Shown: positions 12,137 to 20,732 of the stretch, in pieces
Numbering within the stretch: the stretch's first letter is position 1
Layout of the letters: each line of letters opens with the position of its first letter
Origin: a virus
Virus record (IMG/VR): IMGVR_UViG_3300037089_000269
Location: 1-21,339 of that record
Strand: one strand, 5' to 3'
DNA: 21,339 nucleotides
Translations under genes and position numbers: made by a program
The notes under the pieces: generated by a model
Seen by the model: the letters and a program-made list of their open reading frames with translations, nothing else
The model's database searches: none
Told to the model about the DNA's origin: nothing

Positions 12137-12637
12137 ATGGCGTACTGCGCGGTCGCGGACGTGCTGAACAAGGCCATCATCAAGCCGGCTACGGACGCTG
12201 GATGGGATGTGACCTCAAACAGCCCGGACGTCGGTGAGTTCATCACCGAGGCTCAGTCGGTCATCGACGGGATACTGGGGAAGCTCGGGTACGCGCTGCC
12301 GTTCGCGGCCGTTCCCCCGGTAGTCAAGGAGATGGCCAAGGCCTACGCGCGGTACGCCCTGCTCCGCGACCTGTTCACCGGGGACGCGCCGTCACAGGCG
12401 GCGTCGTCCTCGGTGAAGGCGAACAAGGACAGGTTCGATGCACTGGTGCAGGGATTGCTGAGCGGGGAATCTTCCTTAGTGGACTCAGTCGGGGTCGTGC
12501 TCCCCCGCTCGGACGGCAACGTGCAGACGGCAGACTATCCGGACCCGAACCCGCTGGCGGACCAGTACCCGAACTTCCCCGCCGGCCCGTACCCGGACAA
12601 GTTCAACCCGCTCTCAGACCAGGAGGACGCACCATGA
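12137..12637 (+). CDS. Head-tail connector protein (DUF1320, Mu gp36-like)
   Basis: ATG 12137 follows GGGGGAG. The 166-residue protein begins MAYCAVADVLNKAI, the usual MAYCxxxDL-type start of DUF1320, followed by FITEAQSVIDGILG, then YALPFAAVPPVVKEMAKAYARYALLRDLF and a VKANKDRFDALVQGLLSG helix. The helical bundle of this family forms the adaptor ring between portal and tail. The C-terminal 40 residues are Pro/Asp/Tyr-rich and disordered. It is flanked on both sides by the two Sec-exported proteins and its stop overlaps the next ATG. Confidence 0.88.
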   Translation: MAYCAVADVLNKAIIKPATDAGWDVTSNSPDVGEFITEAQSVIDGILGKLGYALPFAAVPPVVKEMAKAYARYALLRDLFTGDAPSQAASSSVKANKDRFDALVQGLLSGESSLVDSVGVVLPRSDGNVQTADYPDPNPLADQYPNFPAGPYPDKFNPLSDQEDAP

Positions 12638-13065
12638 AGAAGATGATTTTCGCACTCGCAGTACTGCTGGGCCTGGCCGGCAAGGCGCAGGCGCAGATCC
12701 AGAACTTCGTGCAGATGAGCTCGGTGACGACCTGCTCAGTCAGCATCACTTCGTACACCGCGGTCCGTGTCGACAACTTCAACGGGGCGTGCGGAGGCGT
12801 CATGAAGAGCCGCAACGAGGTGGAGGTCTGCGTGCAGACCGGCGGCGCTGCGGTCAACTGCGGCTTCTCCTCGTCCGTGTCCACGCAGCCCGGCTCGGCA
12901 TTCATCGGCAAGGAAGTCACAGCCGGACCGACCAACTGCATGAAGGAGTGGCTGCCCTCGTTCATCCAGTTCTGGTGCTTCGGACAGAGCATGTCCGCGG
13001 CGCAGAACGTCTACGTAAAGCAGGGCGCGCCGTCAAAGCAGTTCAACTGGGCGCACAACTTCTAG
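12634..13065 (+). CDS. Second Sec-exported cysteine-rich protein in the head operon
   Basis: ATG 12634 overlaps the connector TGA (ATGA). The protein has 143 residues. Residues 1-20 form a Sec signal peptide (KK at 2-3, core MIFALAVLLGLA, cleavage after KAQA at 20/21), very like the one at 11716. The mature part has six cysteines (TTC, GAC, EVC, VNC, TNC, FWC) and a beta pattern with RNEVEVCVQT, AAVNCGFSSSVST and NVYVKQ, which resembles the CGF-SSVST type beta domains in phage minor virion proteins. It may be a virion-type protein made for export, or a phage protein acting at the host surface. The even cysteine count fits an oxidising compartment. Confidence 0.8.
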   Translation: MKKMIFALAVLLGLAGKAQAQIQNFVQMSSVTTCSVSITSYTAVRVDNFNGACGGVMKSRNEVEVCVQTGGAAVNCGFSSSVSTQPGSAFIGKEVTAGPTNCMKEWLPSFIQFWCFGQSMSAAQNVYVKQGAPSKQFNWAHNF

Positions 13066-13073
13066 GAGGCACC

Positions 13074-13652
13074 ATGCCGCAGGCGTTCTTCGAAGTCAGC
13101 TTGGACGGCTGGGAAGAGGTTCAGCAGAACCTCGCTCGGCTGTCCGACGACCTCGGCGCGCCGCGGGTTCCCGCTATGCAGTGCGCGCTGTTCATGGAGG
13201 GCCAGGTTACGAAGGCGTTCGACGAGGGCGGACTGGTGGAGCCGTGGGAGCCGCTGAGCATGTTCAGCCGGTTCGTACGCAAGCACCGCAAGGGCGCGGC
13301 AGACTCCGACCCCAAGGTCATGAACGACACCGGCCGACTGAAGAACTCCATGCAGGCTTTCATCGACGAAGGCGGCGCGGTGGCCGGCGTCGGCACGAAC
13401 GTGGAGTACGCCAAGGCCATGCAGGACGGCGGGCCGGGGCAGGGCGGGGACGTGGACATCGCGGCGTTCTCGCGCAAGACCCCCAGCGGCAAGGCCAGTC
13501 GCGTCCGCGGCTTCACCATGCACATCCAGGCCGGCCACTACGTGCCGGCGCGGCCGTTCCTGCCGCGGGACGCCAACGACATCGACCGGCTCGGCTGGGT
13601 GGACAAGTTCGCCGAAATCTTCTCCTCATGGATATCGGGGGGTAGGGCGTGA
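13074..13652 (+). CDS. Virion morphogenesis protein (Mu gpG-like, tail/head completion)
   Basis: ATG 13074 follows AGGAGG (13064-13069). The protein has 192 residues. It shows the layout of the phage virion morphogenesis (gpG-like) family: an N-terminal beta/alpha part, a central PWEPLSMFSRFVRKHRKG segment followed by MNDTGRLKNSMQAF, a strand GVGTNVEYAKAMQDGG and, near the C-terminus, YVPARPFLP. The NDTGRL, VEYAxxxQ and PARPF elements are the family landmarks. It helps complete or join head and tail. GTG of the next gene overlaps its TGA. Confidence 0.87.
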   Translation: MPQAFFEVSLDGWEEVQQNLARLSDDLGAPRVPAMQCALFMEGQVTKAFDEGGLVEPWEPLSMFSRFVRKHRKGAADSDPKVMNDTGRLKNSMQAFIDEGGAVAGVGTNVEYAKAMQDGGPGQGGDVDIAAFSRKTPSGKASRVRGFTMHIQAGHYVPARPFLPRDANDIDRLGWVDKFAEIFSSWISGGRA

Positions 13653-14137
13653 GCAACAGCTACGAAGTCGACATCTGGAACGCGGTTAAGGCAAAGCTGG
13701 TCGCCGCCCAGGTGGCAGGACAACCCCTGGCCTACGTCGCGGCGACGAGCCTGTTCGAGGGCCTGCGCCCCATCCCGGTAAACTGCGCGCCGGCCATCGT
13801 CATGGAGCCCGGCCAGACCGTGGACCAGTTCTTCCTTGAGCCGAACGGGCTGAAGGCGCTGCACCGGATGATGGTGTTCTGCATCGTGAACCATGCCGTG
13901 GTCTCGAAGGGCATACTCGGCGACTCCACCCAGAACTTCGTCGGCATACTGGACCTGGCGTCGGCCGTAAAGAACGTGCTGCAGGCGGACCAGAAGCTCG
14001 GGGGAGCTTCGGGCGGCCGCATAACGAAGGTGCGGTTCCCCCTGACCCAGTACGTGCCTCCGAGCGCGGACTACCCCATGCGAGAGGCGCACATCACCGT
14101 GGAGGTCGAGGTCCAGCTGACCACGACCACGCGATAA
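13649..14137 (+). CDS. Tail terminator / tail completion-like protein
   Basis: GTG 13649 overlaps the previous TGA. The 162-residue protein has an N-terminal helix (YEVDIWNAVKAKLVAAQ), a central beta part with NCAPAIVMEPG and MMVFCIVNHAVV, a helix with ILDLASAVKNVLQADQKLGG and a final VEVEVQLTTTTR strand. This alpha/beta order and the position just before the tail-tube gene are those of tail terminators (lambda gpU / Mu gp37 position), which cap the tail end that joins the head. Sequence similarity to a specific family is not evident, so the role is inferred from context and shape. Confidence 0.65.
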   Translation: MSNSYEVDIWNAVKAKLVAAQVAGQPLAYVAATSLFEGLRPIPVNCAPAIVMEPGQTVDQFFLEPNGLKALHRMMVFCIVNHAVVSKGILGDSTQNFVGILDLASAVKNVLQADQKLGGASGGRITKVRFPLTQYVPPSADYPMREAHITVEVEVQLTTTTR

Positions 14138-14152
14138 CAGGAGAATGATACC

Positions 14153-15466
14153 ATGAGCGTCGCCACCAGCATTGAGATTCGGCAGTTCGCCCTCGCCAAG
14201 GAGTCCGTGCGAGGCACCGTCCCCGCCGCGCCCGCGTACTTCTACGGCTTCGACAAGTCGGACGAGATAGCGTACACGCGCAGCCTGCTCGAGGACCCTG
14301 CCAAGCGTGGCGTAAACGCCATCTACCCACCGACCCCGGGCTCCGAGCAGGGGACGGGCAAGCTCAAGATTCCCGCCCGGGCCAGCTCCATAGGGGAGTT
14401 CCTGCAGATGCTCATCGGCAACCCAGTCAGCACCGAGGTGGTCAGCTTCACCGTGGTCCTGAACACGAACGATACTATGGACTTCATGTACAACGTGAAC
14501 ACCGTAGGCTCCTGCGTCGTGACCCCCGGCACCTACCTGCCCGGCACCACGCACGCCGACGCCGGCAGTCTTTGCGCGCTCCTCTACGCCGCGATGCACG
14601 CGGTGGACACGGCCATCACGGAGGTCGCCTACAGCCACACGACCGGGCTGTTCACCATCACGCGCAGCGGCACCGTCCTCTCGCTTCTGTTCGGCACCGG
14701 CACGAACAAGGCCAAGTCCATATGCGCGCTCATCGGCTTCGCAGCCGCGGACCAGACCGGCCTGGCGGCCTACACCGGCACCATCGCGGTCATGTCGCCG
14801 ACCTCGCACGTGTTCACACCCGGTACCGGAATCCAGCTCCCGAGCTACGGGTTCTACATCAACCGCGGGATGTCGAAGAAGCAGTACGGCCTGGGCGTCA
14901 CGTCCAAGGTCGTGTTCAGCGGCGACAACCAGGGGCACATCATGATGGAGGCCGACCTTCTGGCCCAGAGCGAGGCGGCCTACTCCGGAGCCTGGACCCC
15001 GTCCTACTCCGAGAGCCCCATCCTGGAGTTCTACGACTCCACCGTGAAGGTCGCCGGCTCCGCGCCGGCTACGCCGAACGTGAAGTCCTGGACCGTCACC
15101 ATCGAGAACGGCATGAAGCCGTTCAAGCCACTGAGCCAGCAGGCGTACCCGCAGGACTTTCTGGCGGCCGGACCCATGAAGGCAAGCGGTAGCATGGTCA
15201 TCTACTTCATGGACGAGACAGAGCGGGCCAAATTCATCGCCGGCTCTACCACGTCCCTCGAGATGGTGGTGGCCAGCTCGCAAATGGTGAACGGCACCAA
15301 GCCCTGGTCCCTGGACTTGATGCTGGACGACTGCCGGTATAAGGCATTCCCGTTCGGCGACGAGGACGGCTACCTGGCGGCGAAGGTCAGCTTCGAGGCA
15401 TACTACAATGCCGGGACGAGCCGCCTATTCCTGGCCACGCTGCAGAACGCCAGGTCCGCGTACTAG
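14153..15466 (+). CDS. Major tail tube protein with an inserted domain
   Basis: ATG 14153 follows AGGAG. The protein has 437 residues, long for a siphovirus tube protein. The core has an IEIRQFALAKESVRGTVP start, GTGKLKIPARASSIGEFLQMLIG, then after the insertion GIQLPSYGFYINRGMSKKQYG, VKSWTVTIENGMKP and the final LAAKVSFEAYYN, the pattern of major tail proteins. Residues about 97-218 look like an inserted domain (NTNDTMDFMY, AGSLCALLYAAMHA, GLFTITRSGTVLSLLFGTGTN, ALIGFAAADQTGL) found in several phage virion proteins, perhaps exposed on the tail surface. It polymerises into the tail tube. The lack of a sheath gene supports a non-contractile tail. Confidence 0.8.
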   Translation: MSVATSIEIRQFALAKESVRGTVPAAPAYFYGFDKSDEIAYTRSLLEDPAKRGVNAIYPPTPGSEQGTGKLKIPARASSIGEFLQMLIGNPVSTEVVSFTVVLNTNDTMDFMYNVNTVGSCVVTPGTYLPGTTHADAGSLCALLYAAMHAVDTAITEVAYSHTTGLFTITRSGTVLSLLFGTGTNKAKSICALIGFAAADQTGLAAYTGTIAVMSPTSHVFTPGTGIQLPSYGFYINRGMSKKQYGLGVTSKVVFSGDNQGHIMMEADLLAQSEAAYSGAWTPSYSESPILEFYDSTVKVAGSAPATPNVKSWTVTIENGMKPFKPLSQQAYPQDFLAAGPMKASGSMVIYFMDETERAKFIAGSTTSLEMVVASSQMVNGTKPWSLDLMLDDCRYKAFPFGDEDGYLAAKVSFEAYYNAGTSRLFLATLQNARSAY

Positions 15467-15479
15467 GGGAGGCGTGGCC

Positions 15480-15725
15480 ATGGCCTTGCCGCACGGTCTG
15501 ACCGAACAGCAGGTCCGCGACGCCTGCGCCTGGGGCTTCTGGAAAAGGCTCCGGGCCAGGCGCCGGGCCGTCGCCGGAGATGCGCAGGCTGCTATACTCC
15601 TAATGGCCCACGCCACCGCGAAGAGCCTGCGCCGCGCGCTTGGCGCCGGGCCTTCAGCGGCCATAGACGACACCGTCCGGCTCCTGGCGCGGTGCAGCAT
15701 CCGCGTGGAGGTGGCACGTGGCTGA
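15480..15725 (+). CDS. Small tail-operon protein, 81 aa
   Basis: ATG 15480 is preferred (GGGGAGG at 15466-15472 lies 7 nt upstream); GTG 15474 in the same frame is the alternative. The 81-residue product is helical and Arg/Ala-rich, beginning MALPHGLTEQQVRDACAWGF and ending in VRLLARCSIRVEVARG. It sits alone between tube and tape-measure genes, where most siphophages encode tail assembly chaperones joined by a programmed frameshift. It may be a minimal chaperone, but I see no family signature. Its 3' end overlaps the tape-measure GTG by 8 nt. Confidence 0.65.
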   Translation: MALPHGLTEQQVRDACAWGFWKRLRARRRAVAGDAQAAILLMAHATAKSLRRALGAGPSAAIDDTVRLLARCSIRVEVARG

Positions 15726-17172
15726 CATAGGCGAGCTCAACCTCAAGATACGGGTCAACCCCGACACCGGGCAGCTACAGATTTTCAACGACGAGGTGGC
15801 CCAGCTCCAGGGCCAGGTGAAGGACCTGACCCAGGAGTCGGAGGGCCTGAACAAGTCATTTACTCGGCCGCTAGAGAATGTGGGCGTCCACATCTTCGGG
15901 CACGAGCTCCTCGGGGCGATGGGGATTTCCCAAGCCACGCGCCCAATCCTGACCCTGCTCAGCGTTGGTATACGTGAGGTCGGGGAGAGCTTTGGGGTTG
16001 CCGCCACCGCCGCGATGCCATACGTCTTCGGGCTATCAGCCCTGGCAGCCGTCATCTATAAGGTCGTGGAGTCGCAGAAGGCCCAAACGGCAGCCACCGC
16101 CGCAGCTATAGAGGCAAACGCCCAGTCGATATCGAGCCATATGGCCCTGCTCGACCAGATAGGAGCTTACAAGCTCGCGGTCGGGACTCTGACCCCGGAG
16201 CTTGAGAAGCTGAGGAAGGAGACCGAGGAGCTTACCGCCGCAGAGCTCAAAAACAACGTGCAGAAGGCCGGCCTGGCCCTGAAGACCGTGCAGGACTCCA
16301 TTAAGGCGAACGAGGAAGCAGCTAAATCCGTATCGGAACTCAAGAAGCAGAATGAGGACTTGATAAAGTCCGAGAACAACGACCTCGCACTAAAGGCAGC
16401 CTATGCCGAGACGGTCTTCAACCTTACCGAGAAGCTGAAGAAGCTCGGAGAGGAGCACATTGCGCTCAAGAAGGCCCTGACGGACGCTGAGGGCGCCTCG
16501 ATAGCGGCGAAGAACGGGTACGGCTCCCTGGCGCAGATGCTGTCTGAGACGACTTCGTCAATGACCAAGCAGACGGAGACCGTCCGGATATTGGCGGATG
16601 CCGAGGAGGAGCTTAAAGCCAAGACCAAGGACTTATTTGTCGAGACAAGCTCATCGACCAGCGAGATGATGCGGAAGGTGGTGGCCGAGGAAGAGACGGG
16701 TCTCACTAAGACGAAGGAGCTAAACGCACAGCTCGTCGAGGACACCAGGAGTGAGTACCAGAAGAAGGCTGCGGTCATAGATGATTTCCTCCTTAAAGAA
16801 CGAGAGTCAACTAAAAGGCACTATGACCAGCTGGAGCAAGATGTCAAGAAGGCCGGATTGAATATCACGGCATTCGAGCAGCAGCGCGCGGCGCAGAATG
16901 CGGCGATAGATGACTTAGTGGCCCAGAAGAGGAAGCAGAATCTTGATGTATGGAGCGCGGAGGCCAAGAAGGCTAGCGATTCCGTTGCGTCTGGATTCGC
17001 TAGTGCGTGCGCCAGTTCCATCGTTGAGGGGAAGAATTTAGAGGATGAGCTCAAAAATGCCTTTAAGAGCATTGCGGAGCAAGTCATCGCCGACTTAATT
17101 CGCATAGAGATACAAGCGGCAATCACGGCCAATGCGGTCAGGGCAGTGAAGACCGCGGCGATATTGGCATAA
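15718..17172 (+). CDS. Tail tape-measure protein
   Basis: GTG 15718 begins a 484-residue protein (MADIGELNLKIRV start, typical of tape-measure N-termini). A hydrophobic stretch at about 93-113 (VAATAAMPYVFGLSALAAVI) could insert in the host membrane; the middle, about 155-400, is a long Glu/Lys-rich coiled coil; the C-terminal ASGFASACASSIVEGKNLED followed by a helical FKSIAEQVIADLIRIEIQ is characteristic of lambda H-type tape-measure tails. Tape-measure proteins set tail length and act in genome ejection; this one is short, so a short siphovirus tail is predicted. Codon use is visibly more AT-rich than in the head genes, most clearly in the second half. Confidence 0.85.
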   Translation: MADIGELNLKIRVNPDTGQLQIFNDEVAQLQGQVKDLTQESEGLNKSFTRPLENVGVHIFGHELLGAMGISQATRPILTLLSVGIREVGESFGVAATAAMPYVFGLSALAAVIYKVVESQKAQTAATAAAIEANAQSISSHMALLDQIGAYKLAVGTLTPELEKLRKETEELTAAELKNNVQKAGLALKTVQDSIKANEEAAKSVSELKKQNEDLIKSENNDLALKAAYAETVFNLTEKLKKLGEEHIALKKALTDAEGASIAAKNGYGSLAQMLSETTSSMTKQTETVRILADAEEELKAKTKDLFVETSSSTSEMMRKVVAEEETGLTKTKELNAQLVEDTRSEYQKKAAVIDDFLLKERESTKRHYDQLEQDVKKAGLNITAFEQQRAAQNAAIDDLVAQKRKQNLDVWSAEAKKASDSVASGFASACASSIVEGKNLEDELKNAFKSIAEQVIADLIRIEIQAAITANAVRAVKTAAILA

Positions 17173-17173
17173 A

Positions 17174-17413
17174 ATGGAACGCGGGTGGATGGACGAGACG
17201 GTCGAAAAGCTGAAAGCGATTTCAGCTGCGGCCTCATCGGCGTCATTGTCAGCCAACGCTACTCAGAACGCAACGCAAGGCCAAAGCATCCTAGACCCGC
17301 AGGCGGTCGGGAAGGCTCTGGCCGAACTGCTTAAGAATGACAATACTTTGAGTCAATCTATAGCGGTGAGAATTGCGAACCTATCGGCGAAGTATCCTCA
17401 GAGGGCATACTGA
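17174..17413 (+). CDS. Hypothetical tail-operon protein, 79 aa
   Basis: ATG 17174 lies 2 nt after the tape-measure stop but without a clear Shine-Dalgarno sequence; ATG 17189 (giving 74 aa) is possible. The 79-residue product has a Ser/Ala/Asn-rich N-terminal helix (SAAASSASLSANATQNATQ) and a C-terminal helix pair (AVGKALAELLKNDNTLSQSI). Its TGA overlaps the next ATG by one base (TGATG), supporting translation. Family unknown; tail assembly role by context only. Confidence 0.6.
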   Translation: MERGWMDETVEKLKAISAAASSASLSANATQNATQGQSILDPQAVGKALAELLKNDNTLSQSIAVRIANLSAKYPQRAY

Positions 17414-18249
17414 TGCTATCGATAGCGGCCGATGCGCCAATCGCCTTCCTTTCTGGCCCGCACATCACCTCCGACTCGTATATCGCCGGAGCCTTGACTT
17501 CAGGGGACGCCCTGCTCGGCCCACTGGTTTACAGAACGTATCAGCTTGACCCATCGCAGCTCATGGCATCGTCCGGCGTCCCCAGCATAGGCTCGCCGGT
17601 GGTGATAACGTCAGGGATATATGTCGGCTCGGCCTTGACGATGCGGGCAGCGGACACATTCTTCCTGCTCAACACGAATGCGCAGAACTTTAAGATTGAG
17701 ACTTGCCCGGACTTCGGCACCGGGAACACCTGGGCCGTAGCCGTGAACTACACCAGCACCCCCCTGGCCGCGGCGGACCTAGTCACTCCCATCGCCTCCC
17801 CCGTCGCCTACAACGGAATCAGGCTCACCGTCACATCAACCCAGGACGGCGATGCGCTGTTCCTGGCGGTATTCAATTCAGCCCTGTTGCTCTACCAAGC
17901 GTCCCGCGGATTCCAAAAATTCACTCCGACTATGATGCAGACATCGCGCGAGGTGGTCCTAGCCGACAAGACGACCGACACCGCCTACATCTACTGGAGC
18001 GACGGCTCATTCACGCTTCAGGACATGGATTTTTCATTCGACCTCATGAGCGCGGCGGACAAGGCCGGAATAGAGGCGGTCATCAACGCGCCGGACCCGT
18101 TCCTGGTCCTGGTGGAGCCGGGCTACCTGCCGCGCGAGCTCTACCTATGCAAGGTCAAGCCGGGCAGCTACCGGCCGGAGTACTCGATGCAGTTCAAGGG
18201 CGCTGGATACAAGTTTCCTCTCGGACTCAAGCATATGGGGTGGCTATGA
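17413..18249 (+). CDS. Distal tail-like protein
   Basis: ATG 17413 overlaps the previous stop. The 278-residue protein is predominantly beta. It begins with a beta-sandwich-like part (about 1-165: LDPSQLMASSGVPSIG, SGIYVGSALTMRAADTFF, a NFKIETCPDFG turn and ALFLAVFNSALLLY). The C-terminal part (about 170-278) has MMQTSREVVLADKTTDTAY, a FSFDLMSAADKAGIEAVI helix and a final RPEYSMQFKGAGYKFPLGLK. Position between tape measure and hub, and the closing strand pattern, fit a distal tail / tail-tip adaptor ring protein. No exact family is recognised. It is coupled to the hub gene by ATGA. Confidence 0.6.
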   Translation: MLSIAADAPIAFLSGPHITSDSYIAGALTSGDALLGPLVYRTYQLDPSQLMASSGVPSIGSPVVITSGIYVGSALTMRAADTFFLLNTNAQNFKIETCPDFGTGNTWAVAVNYTSTPLAAADLVTPIASPVAYNGIRLTVTSTQDGDALFLAVFNSALLLYQASRGFQKFTPTMMQTSREVVLADKTTDTAYIYWSDGSFTLQDMDFSFDLMSAADKAGIEAVINAPDPFLVLVEPGYLPRELYLCKVKPGSYRPEYSMQFKGAGYKFPLGLKHMGWL

Positions 18250-20732
18250 AGTCTGTGACCCAAGGCTTCCTTGACCTCTGGGGGAAGAAAGGAGGTAAGC
18301 CAGAAGTCATCGCCGTTTATTATAAGCGCCGTTATTGGAACGGGGCGGCATACGCCTACGAGACGAACTGGAAGCAAATCACATCGCATAAGATGGTAAA
18401 CATCGGTCAAATAACTTGGAAGCTCGACACGCCATTGCTAAACAATATCAAGGCTTCCAATCTAACAGTCTACCTCCGCAATACAGACTGGGAATGGGTC
18501 GAGCAGAACCAGATGACCGGAGTGTTCGCTCCCGACTCGGTGGCGACGCGAGGCTATGACCCATTCCTGACCCTGTTCCAAATTCAATTCGGCTACACTC
18601 TCGCGAATGGGACCAACTCGCTGATAACCATCTTCACCGGAGTCGCGATAGATTACATCCACGATACCCAGCAAGGATTCACCGAGGTCTTAGTTTCGGG
18701 GAACGAATACCTCCTGCAAGCGGCTACTCCGCGCTCCGTGTCCGACACGTTCGGAAATCCAACGCCCGAGTCATGCTCCCCGGCGACAGGCGACGGCAGC
18801 AACAAGACATTCAACACAGTATCGGTCGGGGTCGCCTATATCCCTCCGGTGACTGGTGTTCTAGTCAACGGGGTCGCTAAGGAACAAGGAATCGACTACA
18901 CCTTGTCGAATCTTGATGTCTACCAAGGCACAGCGACTATCGTTTTCTTCAACGCCCCGGAAGCAGGTAAAACAGTCAAGGTGCAGAATGGGCTTAAATG
19001 GAAGGCGTCCCAGAAGATAGAAGTCCTCATCGGATATCTTTGCGATGCTTCTGGAATCACCGCCGGCAATAGGACAATCAATCCTGCGATATTTCCCGGA
19101 GGCGCGCTCGCCAGGCAAATATATCAAGCGACCGCGGATTGGCAGACAGGCGTCGCGAATCTCAACATTCAGATAGACCCAGCCGTCACGACCGCGAATA
19201 CCCTCGCCATGTTTTTTGGCGACGTCACGCCTTTCACGGACAGTTCCCTCAATGGATGGGGATTTACTGGAGGTGGCTTCGGTCATTTCTCTCCCAATCC
19301 AAACGGTTCTGGATACGGTGAATACTATAATTATTCGGGCGGTGGAGGAGAAAACAACACACTAACTAAAACAGCCGTCACGGCCTATGGTTCATGGTCG
19401 TTTGATTGGCTTTGCAACGTGTATAGCGCGGGAGCGACTCAACTTACTCCATACATCTTCGACTTCGGTGGAAGATACCAGCTTTACAATCTAAATGCTT
19501 CCGGATTCGCAGGTACTTATCAATTGCGTCGGGACAATAGCTCTATTATTGGTTCATTCGCTGGCGGGCCATCGGATTCGGCATGGCACACATTTCTGGT
19601 GACTCGTGATTATACAAACGTCTTTTCTGTCTATGTTGATGGCGTATTAAAATTACAGGTCACTGACGGGACGTATTCAACATTCAGCACAATGACAATC
19701 ACTTTTACTGCGAACGCGGTCGGCGGACCGGCATACCTTCCAGCAGCAATGAGGAACATAGTTATCAATGGGTCAACGTCCGCCAACTGGTACAGCGGAG
19801 TCTTGGACCTAGTCGGACCATTGTCTTATGGGACGATATCTACAATTTCATCAATCCCAGCGAACACGAGCATTGATATCTACACGCAATCCTCGACTAG
19901 CAACTCGCCATTTAACGACCCAGATGGATGGAAGGCCCTCGGAGGCGGCGGCCAAGTCCAATCGGCCGTCCGAGAATACTTCAAAATAAAAGTCGTTATG
20001 TCCCGGTCGGGCTCCTATACCATCACGCCTTCAATGACAAAGCTCGTCTTTGGATTCACGACTGCTCAGGTCTTGCTCGCCTTGGCGGATTTTTCGTCCT
20101 ACGCGACGTGCTTCGATGCCGTGCAGAGCCTCGCTCAGCTATGCGACTACGAATGGGGGTTCGACGCTTCTGGGAAGTTCTTCTTCCGAGCGAAGGCGAC
20201 GGGCTCAAGCCCAGTCGTGACGATGCGACCGGATAATATCATCTCTAACATAACAGGATTCAGGCCAGGGTACGATGCCGTAATAAACGACGGTCAGGTC
20301 ACATACAATGAATACTTCTCAGAATACAATAGCGCATCACTGCCCGAGGCGTCCCCAACAAGCCAACAAAGATTTCTAACCCTGACGCGCGCGGAGGATT
20401 GGTCACAGCTGCTCCTGGCATACGATATTGACATAGCGACGGGTCGCGCGCAAGTGCTCCATGACAACTACTACAATCCGCGTCGGCGATGCAAGGTGCG
20501 GGGGAAAATCGTGCCGCACCTTGACCTCTCGGACGTCGTGAACGTGAGCTACTGGGACAACCGCCTGAATGCGAATCCCGCTATATGGGGCGACCCGATG
20601 CAGAAGTGGGGCTCGGCGCCGTATGGGAAGGGGAGCAACACTCTGGTTGACTCCATGTCGGCAAAAGTCGTCGGAATAGTCTTTGACCCCGTAGCCGGCA
20701 CAGGGGAATACGACGTCGTGGAGGTCATATGA
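18246..20732 (+). CDS. Tail hub / tip protein with embedded lectin-like domain
   Basis: ATG 18246 overlaps the previous TGA; the protein has 828 residues. The N-terminal part (1-165) starts MKSVTQGFLDLWGKKGGK and is rich in Trp and Tyr. Residues about 176-252 form a beta domain with GDGSNKTFNT, TGVLVNGVAKEQGIDYTL and FFNAPEAGKTVKV, a small domain type common in phage tail proteins. Residues about 330-520 look like a laminin G/concanavalin-type jelly roll (SWSFDWLCNVYSAG, IIGSFAGGPSDSAWHTFLVT, NVFSVYVDGVLKLQVTDG). The C-terminal 260 residues (ALADFSSYATCFDAVQSLA, YEWGFDASGKFFFRAKATG, CKVRGKIVPHLDLSDVV) return to a hub-like fold. The lectin-like part, encoded by distinctly AT-richer DNA, may bind host glycans. 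Confidence 0.7.
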   Translation: MKSVTQGFLDLWGKKGGKPEVIAVYYKRRYWNGAAYAYETNWKQITSHKMVNIGQITWKLDTPLLNNIKASNLTVYLRNTDWEWVEQNQMTGVFAPDSVATRGYDPFLTLFQIQFGYTLANGTNSLITIFTGVAIDYIHDTQQGFTEVLVSGNEYLLQAATPRSVSDTFGNPTPESCSPATGDGSNKTFNTVSVGVAYIPPVTGVLVNGVAKEQGIDYTLSNLDVYQGTATIVFFNAPEAGKTVKVQNGLKWKASQKIEVLIGYLCDASGITAGNRTINPAIFPGGALARQIYQATADWQTGVANLNIQIDPAVTTANTLAMFFGDVTPFTDSSLNGWGFTGGGFGHFSPNPNGSGYGEYYNYSGGGGENNTLTKTAVTAYGSWSFDWLCNVYSAGATQLTPYIFDFGGRYQLYNLNASGFAGTYQLRRDNSSIIGSFAGGPSDSAWHTFLVTRDYTNVFSVYVDGVLKLQVTDGTYSTFSTMTITFTANAVGGPAYLPAAMRNIVINGSTSANWYSGVLDLVGPLSYGTISTISSIPANTSIDIYTQSSTSNSPFNDPDGWKALGGGGQVQSAVREYFKIKVVMSRSGSYTITPSMTKLVFGFTTAQVLLALADFSSYATCFDAVQSLAQLCDYEWGFDASGKFFFRAKATGSSPVVTMRPDNIISNITGFRPGYDAVINDGQVTYNEYFSEYNSASLPEASPTSQQRFLTLTRAEDWSQLLLAYDIDIATGRAQVLHDNYYNPRRRCKVRGKIVPHLDLSDVVNVSYWDNRLNANPAIWGDPMQKWGSAPYGKGSNTLVDSMSAKVVGIVFDPVAGTGEYDVVEVI

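Noticed and set aside
13538-15283. 581-codon antisense open frame opposite the tail genes
   Set aside because: Same reason: mirror frame of GC-rich coding DNA; the plus-strand connector and tail-tube genes explain the region.
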